From Algivirga pacifica (GTDB lineage: Bacteria; Bacteroidota; Bacteroidia; Cytophagales; Flammeovirgaceae), in contig NZ_BAABJX010000045.1 of NCBI RefSeq assembly GCF_039543525.1, forward strand, positions 62,001 through 126,000: DNA of 64,000 bases. The letters are read 5' to 3'. A program made the position numbers and the translations under genes. Shown here in pieces: positions 8,182 through 17,972 of the stretch; within the stretch, counting starts at the first letter, position 1; every line of letters begins with the position of its first letter. The notes beneath the pieces were generated by a model. It saw only the letters and a program-made list of their open reading frames with translations. It did not search any database and had not been told where the DNA came from.

Positions 8182-11100
8182 ATGCAAATGAACTATCCTT
8201 ATCATTCTATAAAAGGTGGTAATCAGGCTTTTTACGAGAGGAGTGTATTACTTTTCTTTAAAGGGCTGCTACCGCTTTTTTTCCTGACCATAGCAAGTGT
8301 CTCAGGAAATCTGTATGCACAAGGCTCCCTCACGGGACAACAACCTTCTTTGTTATTGAATGCTGATAAGCAAGGGATACAATCAAATTACCTGATGGTT
8401 AAGTTTAAATCAGCAACAGCACTTCAAGAAGTGATGAATACTTATAATCTGAACCAATTATCAGAGGACAAGAAAGTGCTATCTGGTTTATTAAACAATC
8501 CCATGATTATCCGAAAGGAAACTCCTTTGAATGGATTGCGTACGGTGACCTCCGATGTGCTGACCATTGAGTTTAAACAAGGAGCGGAGCAAGAAGCAGA
8601 GAGAACATTGGCACAGCTGAAAAAGAACTCCAATATTCTATCCGCAGATTATATGCCATTGGATTATATCTTTGAAGACCCCAATGACCCTCGTTTTGGA
8701 GAGCAGTATTATCTGGAACTTATTGGAGCAATAGAAGCTTGGGGACAGTTTGATAATAACGCAGGAGAAGAGGTAGTGGTAGCGATTATTGACGATGCTA
8801 TTCGTATCAACCATGAAGATTTGAAAGCGAATATATACACCAACCCGAATGAAATCCCGGGAAATGGAATTGACGATGATGGGAACGGATATATCGATGA
8901 TGTCAATGGCTGGGACCCTACAGGTAACGAATATACCAATGGAGATCCTGATCCATCCCCACCTGATTTTGCAACGACAGAGACCTTTTCTCACGGAACA
9001 CATACGGCAGGATTAGCGGGTGCAGTAACCAATAATAATAAGGGGATTGCTTCTGTATCCAATGGAAAGGTAAAGATTCTTCCGATCAAGGCGACCCGTG
9101 ACGACACCGGAGATACGCGTACCATGACCCATACTATGGCCGCTTTGCGTTATGCGATTACGATGGGTGCGGATGTGGTGAGTATGTCTTATGGTTCTTA
9201 CTCTTATAACTCTGAGGTACAGCGTATGATCTCGGCGGCAACGTTAGAGAAAAATATGTTATTTATCGCTGCAGCAGGAAATGATAATGTATCAGCTTCT
9301 CCTTTTCCAGCAGGGTACGTAGATGTGATCGCAGTAGCGAATACTACGCAAAATGATACCAAGTCAGAGTCCTCTCAATACGGAACGTGGATTGATATCT
9401 CGGCACCGGGAACAGACATATTAAGTACCACGGCTGCCAATGATAGTGATTATGGATTCAAGACCGGGACGTCTATGGCTTGTCCAATTGCGGCAGGAGC
9501 AGCGGCATTGCTCAAGGCACAGAATCCGAGCCTTACGCCTAGAGTTATTGAGAATATCTTGAAGTCTACGGCCAAGGACCTAAATGCAGCAAATCCAGAC
9601 TACGCCAACTTATTAGGGGCAGGGCGTATTGATCTGGAAAAAGCGATGGAGCAAGTAAAAGGGGCGAAGCCACTGGCTGATTTTGACGTTACTCCACGTA
9701 TTGTGACGTTGGATAAGCAAGTGCGTTTTACCAACTATTCTTTTGGTAATAACTTGACCTATGAGTGGAACTTTGGGGATGGAACAATTTCTTCTGAAGA
9801 GAATCCTACGCACACTTATACAAAACTCCCCGTATTAGGGCAGTTATTCATCACCTTGAAGGTAACGGATGGGAATGGAAATAGCGATCAAACACGTATT
9901 CCTGTAGAAATTATTGAAGGCCCACCAGAAGTGAATCAGGTGAGTGTCCCTTATCGCAATACATTTGGTGATGAGGAGGGTGAGGATCCTTCGGATTTCG
10001 TGGAAGAACTGTTGTATGGAGGATTGGAAAAGGTATGGGAAAGAGGAATTGCTTCGGGGCCAGTATTGGAGGCTGATAACTATGTCTGGAAGACGGGATT
10101 AAATACGAGTATTCCTAATGAAACCTATGGAGCTGCACTATATACTCCTTCTTTTGATTTGACAGACCTCACCAAGGAATATAAGGTGAAGTTTAAGTAC
10201 AGTATGCATTCAACCTATTGTAATGCTCCGGCTGCAGCTCAGATACAATACAGTATCGATGGGGGTGGAGAGTGGATTTTACTGGGAGGAATGAATGACC
10301 CTAAAGGAGAAAACTGGTTCAATAAAGAACCTGGTACACCTTGTGATATTCATGAGTTGATTATTCCAGAGAATCCTGCTGATCCTAATGCCAACCAAAC
10401 GGGATGGATTACGAATGTCAACAGTGAGCAAGCAGTGTATAATATTTCTAGCCTATCAGGTAATACTGATGTAAGATTCCGTTTTGTATTCTATATGAAT
10501 GGTGCGTTCCAGATTCCTGACACGGACGATGGATTTATGATTGAAGATTTTGAGATCACTGCGACTCCTCCTCAGGCAACTTTCAGTTCAGCTGATGTCG
10601 CTTATGAAGGGCAACGGACAAGCTTTAATTATACCTCTGGAGGGGCTACCAGTTATTTATGGGAGTTTGGAGATGGCAATACTTCGGAGGAAGAAAATCC
10701 TGACCATGTGTATAATGCTTCAGGTATATATAAGGTGACGCTAACCGTAAGTGGAGGAGCTACATCTTCTAAAGATATTTTGGTGATTTCAGAGCAAGTT
10801 GTTCCGTTTACTTTAGCAGATGGAGGAGATCTGGAAGGTATAACGATTGAAGATGCGTTGTTTTATACAATGTCTGAAGAAGGTTCTGAAATTGTTTTGG
10901 GACAGTCGAAGGAGAGTGGGAAAGATAGCGTAAGCAGTGGGGAAACGGCATTTGTCCTTGATCCGGATACATCTAACTATTTAGCGCCAACATTGGCTTA
11001 TTTGTATACACCGGCTTTCGACCTTACCCAGGCAAAAGGAAATTACTTCTTGGAGTATAAGATTAAGCATGATATTACAGAGAGTGATGACGGGATTTTC

Positions 11101-11967
11101 TGGGAGTATTCTACAGATGGAGGATTAAACTGGTATTTATTCAAGCAGCAAGATTATGCTCCAGCGCATTGGTATAATAACTTCAGTAGTGAAAATTTCA
11201 TTTATGGCAGAGGGTTTACGATCATGACGGGTAGTACGGAAGGAGAATTTGTCAAGAAGTATATCAATGTCAATGAATTATTAGGGCAAAAAGTAGCCTT
11301 CCGAATGACTTTTGCGGCCAATGGCAGTGTACAAGGAAGTGGTTTTGCCTTGGATGATATACAAATTGTATCTGGAGTCGCAGATCCTACAAGAATCAAT
11401 GTTGTGGCGGCACGTTATGTCAATAATAACCTGGAGTTTACAGAGACTTCTTTCCCGGTAGGTGTTGGAGATATTGTTTTATTCATTGCAGATGTGGATG
11501 GAGATTACTTGAGTTATGAATGGGATTTCGGAGAAGGCGCAGAGCCAAGAAGTGGTACGGGTGCAGGATTGCATTGGATTTACTATACCACGGAAGGAGC
11601 AAAAGATGTTACTTTAACTATTCCGGGAGGTGCTGATGGAAAAATTTCCGAGACAAGAAAAGGTTTTGTAAGAGTGGGCGCTATCACTTCAGTGGAGGAT
11701 GATATATATAATGCTACCGCTCTAAAAGCGTATCCTAATCCTTTGCAGGGTAATAGCGTACATTTGGCACTTGACAATGATTTTATAGGAGCGTTAGAAG
11801 TGAAGCTATATGGATTAGATGGGACGTTGCTCAAATCAGAAAAATTGAGAAAGGGAAGTGTAGAATGGAAGCATACATTAGAGTTACCTTATCTACCACA
11901 AGGATTATTTTTGCTGAGAATAGAAAGTGCTCAAGGGGCTTGGCAGCAGAAAATTATTAAGCAGTAA
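8182..11967 (+). CDS. Secreted S8 (subtilisin-like) serine protease with PKD domains and T9SS sorting tail
   Basis: 1261 residues. An N-terminal signal segment ends near NLYAQ (residue 47) and is followed by a propeptide. The peptidase S8 domain spans about 190-490. Its triad is Asp204 (VVVAIIDDA), His271 (SHGTHTAG) and Ser431 (GTSMACP). A Ca2+-loop-like DDDGNGYIDDVNGWD lies between Asp and His. It is followed by a PKD domain (YEWNFGDGT, about 500-580), a jelly-roll-like region, a second PKD (YLWEFGDGN, about 800-870), another jelly-roll region and a degenerate PKD (YEWDFGEG). The C-terminus is a typical type A T9SS sorting domain (AYPNPLQGN.., GLFLLRI, KIIKQ). The enzyme would be secreted and cell-surface attached, and probably feeds peptides to the adjacent SusCD pair. 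Confidence 0.93.
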   Translation: MQMNYPYHSIKGGNQAFYERSVLLFFKGLLPLFFLTIASVSGNLYAQGSLTGQQPSLLLNADKQGIQSNYLMVKFKSATALQEVMNTYNLNQLSEDKKVLSGLLNNPMIIRKETPLNGLRTVTSDVLTIEFKQGAEQEAERTLAQLKKNSNILSADYMPLDYIFEDPNDPRFGEQYYLELIGAIEAWGQFDNNAGEEVVVAIIDDAIRINHEDLKANIYTNPNEIPGNGIDDDGNGYIDDVNGWDPTGNEYTNGDPDPSPPDFATTETFSHGTHTAGLAGAVTNNNKGIASVSNGKVKILPIKATRDDTGDTRTMTHTMAALRYAITMGADVVSMSYGSYSYNSEVQRMISAATLEKNMLFIAAAGNDNVSASPFPAGYVDVIAVANTTQNDTKSESSQYGTWIDISAPGTDILSTTAANDSDYGFKTGTSMACPIAAGAAALLKAQNPSLTPRVIENILKSTAKDLNAANPDYANLLGAGRIDLEKAMEQVKGAKPLADFDVTPRIVTLDKQVRFTNYSFGNNLTYEWNFGDGTISSEENPTHTYTKLPVLGQLFITLKVTDGNGNSDQTRIPVEIIEGPPEVNQVSVPYRNTFGDEEGEDPSDFVEELLYGGLEKVWERGIASGPVLEADNYVWKTGLNTSIPNETYGAALYTPSFDLTDLTKEYKVKFKYSMHSTYCNAPAAAQIQYSIDGGGEWILLGGMNDPKGENWFNKEPGTPCDIHELIIPENPADPNANQTGWITNVNSEQAVYNISSLSGNTDVRFRFVFYMNGAFQIPDTDDGFMIEDFEITATPPQATFSSADVAYEGQRTSFNYTSGGATSYLWEFGDGNTSEEENPDHVYNASGIYKVTLTVSGGATSSKDILVISEQVVPFTLADGGDLEGITIEDALFYTMSEEGSEIVLGQSKESGKDSVSSGETAFVLDPDTSNYLAPTLAYLYTPAFDLTQAKGNYFLEYKIKHDITESDDGIFWEYSTDGGLNWYLFKQQDYAPAHWYNNFSSENFIYGRGFTIMTGSTEGEFVKKYINVNELLGQKVAFRMTFAANGSVQGSGFALDDIQIVSGVADPTRINVVAARYVNNNLEFTETSFPVGVGDIVLFIADVDGDYLSYEWDFGEGAEPRSGTGAGLHWIYYTTEGAKDVTLTIPGGADGKISETRKGFVRVGAITSVEDDIYNATALKAYPNPLQGNSVHLALDNDFIGALEVKLYGLDGTLLKSEKLRKGSVEWKHTLELPYLPQGLFLLRIESAQGAWQQKIIKQ

Positions 11968-12144
11968 GGTAAGGATATCCCTTTTGGGGCAATGTCGTCA
12001 ACTTAAACAAATAATGCACGTAGAAAGAGCAATACAAACCCGCTGCAGGTCGTAGCGTCCACGCTACGACCAGTTGTTAGAAGGATAAAGGATTACTTAT
12101 TCATAGGTTTCTATTCCTTTATCCTTCTTCCTTCCTCCCCCTTC
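11968..12144. repeat. Intergenic hairpins after the protease gene
   Basis: Two palindromes lie in this part of a 450-bp gene-free gap. GGTCGTAGCGT and its exact complement ACGCTACGACC face each other with a 2-nt loop (about 12048-12071). GAAGGATAAAGGA at about 12080 pairs with TCCTTTATCCTTC at about 12115-12128. Either could end protease transcription. A GATAAAGGA-type arm also appears near 62937. Confidence 0.65.
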
Positions 12145-12225
12145 TAGTCAAAGGGTTCAGATTTTATCGGCTTCTATATCTTGAAAGAGGTATAAAGTTC
12201 CCTAGATAAAATCGCTCTTTGACTA
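12145..12225. repeat. Structured repeat, family 'TTCAGATTTTATC', copy 1
   Basis: 81 bp. Outer arms TAGTCAAAG and CTTTGACTA are exactly complementary, as are inner arms GATTTTATC and GATAAAATC. They are separated by a conserved asymmetric insert (GGTTCA on the left, GCT on the right). A run of T follows, so it may also terminate transcription. Further copies are at 12258-12341 (inverted), 25310-25388 and 26817-26895. Confidence 0.8.
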
Positions 12226-12257
12226 TTTTTTTTCACTAAACTTCAGGAGTAAACCGC

Positions 12258-12341
12258 CTACTCTAAGAGCGATTTTATCTTCTCTTTTTAGTACTCAATA
12301 TTAATTTTTTCAATAAGATAAAATCTGAACTCTTAGAGTAG
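12258..12341. repeat. Structured repeat, family 'TTCAGATTTTATC', copy 2 (inverted)
   Basis: 84 bp, in opposite orientation to copy 1. Outer arms CTACTCTAAGAG and CTCTTAGAGTAG are perfect complements but differ in sequence from those of copy 1. The inner GATTTTATC/GATAAAATC core and the TTCA asymmetry are conserved. The remainder of the gap to 12420 holds nothing I recognise. Confidence 0.8.
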
Positions 12342-12420
12342 AAACGGGGTAGGAATAGATAGAAACGATTATTTATGTGTTGTAATAAATAAGAGCTGTT
12401 TCATTTCAAAGTTTTTTGTC

Positions 12421-12741
12421 ATGCACTCCCCAGAAGACATCCAACAAGCTGTCACCTTACTAAAAAGTCATTTACAGGTACTTCCCGAAGAACCTTTGGG
12501 AGAGTCTTCGGACCCTATTGATGAGTATACCTTGTTAAAAGAGCGGTTAAGTCAATTGATTGCTTACTTGCTAGCCAATGACTTTAATCGACTCCTCAAC
12601 GGACTTTATCGTATGGATGTCAGTGAAGCTAAGTTTAAGCAAGCAATGGCGGGACCTTCCGAAAAGGTGAGTGATGTGATCGCTGATTTAATTATTGAAC
12701 GAGAGCTGGAAAAGATTGCTTTTCGCAAAAAATACAAGTGA
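12421..12741 (+). CDS. Small conserved-looking hypothetical protein, 106 aa
   Basis: Starts MHSPEDIQQAVTLLKSHLQV and ends FRKKYK. It is soluble, acidic and helical, with no signal sequence. The motif LLANDFNRLLNGLYRMDVSE, followed by KFKQAM and VSDVIADLIIERELEKI, looks like a small all-helical protein, and I believe similar proteins exist in other Cytophagales, but I cannot give a function. It is convergent with the histidine kinase gene, with a palindromic repeat exactly filling the gap. Confidence 0.7.
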   Translation: MHSPEDIQQAVTLLKSHLQVLPEEPLGESSDPIDEYTLLKERLSQLIAYLLANDFNRLLNGLYRMDVSEAKFKQAMAGPSEKVSDVIADLIIERELEKIAFRKKYK

Positions 12742-12946
12742 TGTTCATGATGTTTTAATTGAGCTTCGCTCGTTCATAGTGTTTAGTTGAGTTTATTGTT
12801 TTTTGAAAGCTTTGCTTTCTTTTGGATGTGATGATAGTTTCATTGTCTATAAGAAAGATAGTTATTGAGCAAAGCTCAATTGAAAAGCAATTAAACTCAA
12901 CTAAACATCATGAACGAGCGAAGCTCAATTAAACATCATGAACAAA
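12740..12946. repeat. Long palindrome, GAGCTTCGCTC family, between two stop codons
   Basis: Left arm about 12742-12797 reads TGTTCATGATGTTTTAATTG followed by GAGCTTCGCTCGTTCAT and GTTTAGTTGAGTTTA. The right arm, about 12890-12944, is its near-perfect complement. Arms are roughly 55 bp, with a central spacer that contains further short complements. It occupies the interval between the stop of the 106-aa gene and the stop of the convergent kinase gene and could serve as a bidirectional terminator. Confidence 0.8.
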
Positions 12947-15004
12947 TTAGTATTTTGTTGGCCTTTTTAGTTCAAAGAAGAAAGTACTTCCCACCCCTTC
13001 CTCAGAAGTAATCTGCAGATTAGAGTTGTTCTTTTGTAAGAAGTCCCGACAAAGTGTTAACCCAAGTCCTGTCCCCCTTTCTCCTTCCGTTCCTTTGGTC
13101 GTAAGATGTTCTTGGGTGGTCAGTAATTGCATCAAAGTTTGATTTGGAATACCAACACCAGTGTCTTGTATACGAACGATAACCTGATCACCTTCACTGT
13201 GTACCGATAAAGTCACCTTTCCTTCTCGAGGAGTAAACTTGATCGCATTGTTGAGCAGATTGCGAATCACAAAGTCAATCATGCTACGGTCAACTTGTAC
13301 GAGCAAAGGTAAGTTCGGCTCCTCAATAATAAGTTGAATATTTTTACTCTTGGCCGTAGAGGTATACAGGGAGTTATTTTTGTCTAATAGTTCACGAATA
13401 TCAAATACACTCTCTTCGTACTCTTGGGTTTGCATTTGCATTCTGGACCAATGTAGCAAGTTGTCCAATAAGTCGAAAAGTGCCTGTAAAGAATGGTTGG
13501 TTTCGTTAGCAACTTCTTGCAACTCTTGCTCACTCATACGGTGACTGTGGTGCAGCAATAAATCCATAAAAGACCCAAACGTCGCCAGTGGACTTCTAAG
13601 GTCATGGGAGATAATCGAAAATAGTCGATCCTTTAAGGTATTTAGTCTTTTCAAAGATGCTTCAGAAGCACTCAATTGTGTAATCGTTGCGGCCAGTTCT
13701 TCTGTACGTTCTTCTACTTCTCGTTTGAGTTCTGCCTTTTGAGAGGCTATTAACATCTGCTTTTCCCTTTCTTTTTCTCGTTCCAAACGTTCCTTTTCCA
13801 ACGTTCGTTGCAAGACTTGTTCTTGTGATAGCTTGAGGCGAGAGGCTAATCCCAAGGAGAATAGAATGACTTGAGCGACTACGCCAATTTGAGTGGTATA
13901 ACTAATGATGGGACTATTAGGTAGAAGGGATACTTCCTGTAAAATTAATAGTAAAGCCCCGATCACAAATAGAAAGTTAGCAACCATAAAATAACGTGCA
14001 GGACGATACCCTTGTTGATACACCATATAGGCTGTCGCAATCATACTAATGAGTACTATGCCGCCGATAATAGCGATGGACTGAGTTGCAAGTTGTAGTA
14101 AGTCCAGAGGGGTAAAGTAGCTAACAAGGCCAAGACTGATAGGAATAAAGTAAAGGAATAATAAATAATACAGTCCTTTATCCCATAGTGGCAAATATTC
14201 TTTTAGGTGTAGGTACTTCCGGGTAAATAAGGTACGGGCAATACCTGTCAAGGGTACGATGAAGGCAAAGCTATGGGCGTCCCAATAATAGGCATTGGGC
14301 CATAGAATAAGTCGGTTGAGTCCATGAAAGAACATCATATAAAGCCCAATACCCGTAATGGAAAGTACATAGTATAGGTAGCTGATATCCCGAATGGTAA
14401 TGAATATCAAAAAGTTATACATAGCCATGATCAATACAATACCGATAAATAGGGCTTGTATAAAATGCTTACGGTATTGTAGTAATTCGTAGGAATGGGC
14501 AGAATGTAGTTGTACCGTCGCACCTTCTTGATTGAGAGTGCTCACTTCTGTTCTTAGACGAACCAATAAAGCCGTGGTAGAGGCTGGGATATGTAAAGCA
14601 TCCCGCTGCAAATAGTGTGTGATGGACTGTACGTGCCCTCCTTTACCAATAGGCGTGAGGTCATCCCAGTTCCATACTTCAACACTTCCCCATCCAGGAA
14701 TGACAAGTAGAGGATCAAAGGGGGTAGGTTCATGGAGTGGGACCTTTAGCCAGTAGGTGTTATGGTGATTGCTATTAAAACCATATTGCCCCGAAGTAAT
14801 TATGTGATCAAGTTTTGCTTTGGCTTCGGAAGGAGTATAGTTTTCCATTGCCTCAAGCACGTGAAAAGGCAGCTGCTTTTGCTGAGGGGTATCATTCATC
14901 CCCGTAAAAAATAGCAGGTCCGCCGTTTGAGCACTAACAGTAGAATAGCCCGTAATAAGAGATATAAGCAGTGAAATATATAAAAAAGTGATCCGCATGA
15001 TCAT
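12947..15004 (-). CDS. 7TMR-DISM membrane sensor histidine kinase
   Basis: 685 residues. A signal peptide (MIMRITFLYISLLISLITG.., to about 25) is followed by a periplasmic DISM extracellular domain (about 30-170; the HHNTYWLKVPL motif is typical). Seven membrane helices follow (about 180-385), then a coiled coil. The HisKA domain has phospho-acceptor His467 (SIISHDLRSPLA). The HATPase domain has N box (NLLNNAIKFT), G1 (DTGVGIP) and G2 (GTGLGL) boxes. It therefore senses an extracytoplasmic signal, perhaps a carbohydrate or other small ligand, and autophosphorylates. It is divergent from the LytTR response regulator at 15281, which is the obvious candidate partner. Confidence 0.92.
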   Translation of the reverse strand: MIMRITFLYISLLISLITGYSTVSAQTADLLFFTGMNDTPQQKQLPFHVLEAMENYTPSEAKAKLDHIITSGQYGFNSNHHNTYWLKVPLHEPTPFDPLLVIPGWGSVEVWNWDDLTPIGKGGHVQSITHYLQRDALHIPASTTALLVRLRTEVSTLNQEGATVQLHSAHSYELLQYRKHFIQALFIGIVLIMAMYNFLIFITIRDISYLYYVLSITGIGLYMMFFHGLNRLILWPNAYYWDAHSFAFIVPLTGIARTLFTRKYLHLKEYLPLWDKGLYYLLFLYFIPISLGLVSYFTPLDLLQLATQSIAIIGGIVLISMIATAYMVYQQGYRPARYFMVANFLFVIGALLLILQEVSLLPNSPIISYTTQIGVVAQVILFSLGLASRLKLSQEQVLQRTLEKERLEREKEREKQMLIASQKAELKREVEERTEELAATITQLSASEASLKRLNTLKDRLFSIISHDLRSPLATFGSFMDLLLHHSHRMSEQELQEVANETNHSLQALFDLLDNLLHWSRMQMQTQEYEESVFDIRELLDKNNSLYTSTAKSKNIQLIIEEPNLPLLVQVDRSMIDFVIRNLLNNAIKFTPREGKVTLSVHSEGDQVIVRIQDTGVGIPNQTLMQLLTTQEHLTTKGTEGERGTGLGLTLCRDFLQKNNSNLQITSEEGVGSTFFFELKRPTKY

Positions 15005-15087
15005 AGAAGCTTGTGTTGATCAATAAGTTTTCAAAAAATAATAAAAATATTCTAATTCTGTTATTTTATTGCATCCTAACTGCTATT

Positions 15088-15233
15088 TGTTGAATCGTTG
15101 AATTGAGCTTCGCTCGTTGAACCGTTGATTTGAGTTGAAAGGTTGTCCGAGTGTTTGTCCATATTTCAATCAACAATTCAACTCGAATCAAGACGCCATG
15201 TAATGGAGCGAAGCTCAATTCAACGATTCAACA
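15088..15233. repeat. Palindrome of the GAGCTTCGCTC family between the kinase and response-regulator genes
   Basis: The left arm TGTTGAATCGTTGAATTGAG with CTTCGCTC (about 15088-15117) is complementary to GGAGCGAAGCTCAATTCAACGATTCAACA (about 15205-15233). Shorter complementary pieces (TTGATTTGAGTTGAA/TTCAACTCGAATCAA) lie inside. It sits in the shared upstream region of two divergent genes, unlike most other copies, which lie at 3' ends. Confidence 0.75.
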
Positions 15234-15280
15234 GAGGTAGTTATTGAGGACATTACTAAAATAGAACAACACATAGAGAA

Positions 15281-16015
15281 ATGGAGGAAGCATTGAAAAT
15301 AGTCATTGTAGAGGATGATTTGGTGATTGGAAGAAGCCTTTCTTTTACCTTGGAGGATCTTGGGTATGAAGTATTGGAAATATTTAGAAAAGGAGAGGAT
15401 GCGGAAGCATTTATGAAGCAAAAACCAAAGGTTGATTTATTACTATTGGATATTGAACTTCTCGGAACCTATGATGGAGTGCAAACGGCTACTGCACTTA
15501 GAGCCTATTATAAAGGCCCGATTATCTATCTGACTTCCTTAAAGGATGAAGAAACTTTCAACCGTGCAAAACACACCGTTCCTGCAGCTTACCTACAAAA
15601 ACCTTTTGATAAATATACCCTGCGTTCTAGTATTGAACTGGCGATGTACAAGTCCAAGACAGAGGAAGAGGATCAAGATGACTCTCTGGAGAGACTTACA
15701 GTGTCCGATGCAATTTTCGTGAAGTCTAAAAATAAGCTGGTCAAGGTAGTCGTTGGAAATATTAAGTACATACAAGCCAATGATATCTATGCTTCTGTGG
15801 TTACTGATGAAGGTAGTTACTTGGTGAACTATGCCTTGAAGCATTTGGAGAAAAAGCTACCGAATACTCCTTTCATTAGAGTGCACCGTTCTTATATCGT
15901 TAATGTAGATCAAGTGGATGGATTAGAGGATAATCACTTATTGATTGGGGAAGTAACTATTCCTATTGGCAAAACGTATCGGGAAGAGTTGATGAAATAC
16001 TTTAAGGTGTTGTAA
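15281..16015 (+). CDS. LytTR-family response regulator
   Basis: 244 residues. The receiver domain is about 5-122 (KIVIVEDD at the N-terminus, phospho-acceptor Asp57 in LLLLDIEL, Lys in LQKPF). The LytTR DNA-binding domain is about 145-244 (IFVKSKNKLVKV.., IKYIQANDIYASV, FIRVHRSYIVN, IPIGKTYRE). Such regulators bind imperfect direct repeats upstream of target genes. The divergent kinase is its probable partner, and the downstream symporter/TonB/esterase genes are plausible targets, though nothing in the sequence proves this. Confidence 0.92.
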   Translation: MEEALKIVIVEDDLVIGRSLSFTLEDLGYEVLEIFRKGEDAEAFMKQKPKVDLLLLDIELLGTYDGVQTATALRAYYKGPIIYLTSLKDEETFNRAKHTVPAAYLQKPFDKYTLRSSIELAMYKSKTEEEDQDDSLERLTVSDAIFVKSKNKLVKVVVGNIKYIQANDIYASVVTDEGSYLVNYALKHLEKKLPNTPFIRVHRSYIVNVDQVDGLEDNHLLIGEVTIPIGKTYREELMKYFKVL

Positions 16016-16018
16016 TGG

Positions 16019-16145
16019 AGTTTATCGGTTATTGCTTATCGCTTATCGTTTAAAAAAATGTTGAAAGGGTGTCACAAGTTGTTTAGGGGTAAAGTAGTTT
16101 TCTTAACCGATAACCGATAACCGATAACCGATAACCGATAAGCTA
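16019..16145. repeat. Palindrome with tandem ACCGATA units
   Basis: The left arm GTTTATCGGTTATTGCTTATCG (about 16019-16042) pairs with a right arm made of four AACCGAT units followed by AAGC (about 16107-16145). It starts at the response-regulator stop codon. A second, degenerate copy with the same left arm and a similar CTTAAC(C/T)GATAAC right arm is at 53205-53325. A GGTAAAA-type arm pair (ACCTATTACCTTTTAC) follows at about 16182-16205. Confidence 0.75.
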
Positions 16146-16373
16146 GATACAATTTCATAGATAGTGATAGGTACCTCATACTTTTTACCTATTACCTTTT
16201 ACTTTTTTCAATAAGTGTACTTTTTACGACTTAAATCATGCCGTTTACCTAATGAAACCCCTTCGTTCACCTAAATATTGCTAGTCTTCACAAGAATAAT
16301 CCATGTATACAAATGGAAAAATATACATTGGATAGAAACTTTTAAACTAACAGACCGCCTTAGGGGCTGGTCG

Positions 16374-17915
16374 ATGCGTCAAATAACAACAGGTGAATAT
16401 ATGCAACTGCTAGGATGGATATCAATTATTGGCTATATGTTGCTCTTGGCATTTTTTGCCTTTAGAGGAGCTCGAAAGACGACGAGTATGTCGGACTTTG
16501 CGGTAGGAAGCGTAGCGTTTTCTCCCGTAGCAGTAGGACTTTCGTTGGCTGCTTCTATTACCAGTGCAGCGACATTTATTATTAACCCGGGATTCGTAGC
16601 CTATTACGGAGTAAGTGGAGTAATCGCGATGGCACTAGCCTTGCCATTTGGTGCGCTGGTTTCCCTGATTTTTTTAACAAAGCGATTCCGTACCAAAGGG
16701 GTAAGCATGAAGTCCCTGACCATTGCACAGTGGATAGGAGAACGTTATGGGAGTAAGGGGTTTGGAACCTTCTTTGCTTTCTTGTCTTTATTGCTGATCA
16801 CCTTTGTGGTATTGATCTGTGTAGGATTAACGAAAGTGATTGCTAGTACACTACAGCAAGAAGAGCTTTATGTACTTATAGGAATTGTCGCCTTTGTATT
16901 CACTTATGTGATGTTTGGAGGGGCTAATTCTATGGTTTATACCAATATGATTCAGGCAATGTTAATGATTACGGTAGCAGTAATATTAATAGGCTCTGGG
17001 TATGCGTACTTTACGGGAGGAGAAGGGTTGCTGGATCGATTGAGAAGTATAGATCCCGTTTTAGCATCTCCTCTTAACCCAGGGAGTCCTTTATTCAGAG
17101 ATTATTTTGAGATTATTGTTTGCCAAATCATTGTAGGTATAGCGGTGGTTTGTCAACCACATATTATTACCAAGTCATTGTTATTGAAGAAAGAGAAAGA
17201 TGTCAATCAATACTTGACGACAGGGGTATTGGCAGAGATCTTATTTTTTAGTGTAGTGATCGTTGGATTATATGCCAGAATTGCATTTCCAGACCTGACT
17301 TTAAATGGAGAGTCTATTGGTTTGGATAGTGTTCTGACTACTTATGTAGTAGAGACCTTACCTGTGGCTGTAGGCTTACTAGTCGTTCTTGGATTGATCT
17401 CGGCAGGCTTATCGACCTTGGAAGGGTTGATACAAACGATTTCCTCTACCATTACCAATGATATTCTATCTACTGTATTTAAATCAAAATTTGAAAATAA
17501 CCCTGCATTGCAGGTCACAACAAACCGAATGGTGATTGTCGGATTGGGTGTGGTTGCCATCTTGCTCTCTTATGAGCAATTGGTATCTCCGAATCTTAGC
17601 GTAGGTATCTTCGCTCAAAATGGAGTATACGCTTATTTTTCGGCAGCCTTTGTTCCGGTACTATTTGGCTTGTTTGTTCCGGCAGTGCGATCTATTGTTC
17701 CATTAATCAGTGCAATAGTAGCGCTTACAGTACATTTTGGAGTCTATTATGGAGGACTTACTTCTTATATGGAAGGTCCCGTGAGAAACCCAGGTATTGC
17801 GGCAGCGCTAGCGATTTTAGCGGCGGTATCGACAGCCTTGCTATTGCATTGGATCCTTGGAGCAAGAAATATTGAGGAGGCTATTCAAGATAAGGTTTTG
17901 GAAGAAACCGCTTAA
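16374..17915 (+). CDS. Sodium:solute symporter (SSS family)
   Basis: Hydrophobic protein of 513 residues from the ATG at 16374 (an open frame exists from 16278, and an ATG at 16401 preceded by AGGTGA is also possible). About 12-13 membrane segments are visible. SSS hallmarks include the SDFAVGS segment with SLAASITSAATFIINPGFVAYYG after helix 1, the GGANSMVYTNMIQA segment and GLISAGLSTLEGLIQTISS. SSS proteins couple Na+ to uptake of organic acids, sugars or amino acids; the substrate is not readable here. It is 57 bp upstream of a TonB receptor and probably forms an inner-membrane/outer-membrane import pair with it. Confidence 0.88.
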   Translation: MRQITTGEYMQLLGWISIIGYMLLLAFFAFRGARKTTSMSDFAVGSVAFSPVAVGLSLAASITSAATFIINPGFVAYYGVSGVIAMALALPFGALVSLIFLTKRFRTKGVSMKSLTIAQWIGERYGSKGFGTFFAFLSLLLITFVVLICVGLTKVIASTLQQEELYVLIGIVAFVFTYVMFGGANSMVYTNMIQAMLMITVAVILIGSGYAYFTGGEGLLDRLRSIDPVLASPLNPGSPLFRDYFEIIVCQIIVGIAVVCQPHIITKSLLLKKEKDVNQYLTTGVLAEILFFSVVIVGLYARIAFPDLTLNGESIGLDSVLTTYVVETLPVAVGLLVVLGLISAGLSTLEGLIQTISSTITNDILSTVFKSKFENNPALQVTTNRMVIVGLGVVAILLSYEQLVSPNLSVGIFAQNGVYAYFSAAFVPVLFGLFVPAVRSIVPLISAIVALTVHFGVYYGGLTSYMEGPVRNPGIAAALAILAAVSTALLLHWILGARNIEEAIQDKVLEETA

Positions 17916-17972
17916 TCCTCACCTCAAGAGTCAATAAAACACAACAACAACACACAAAAGTTACAACACACA

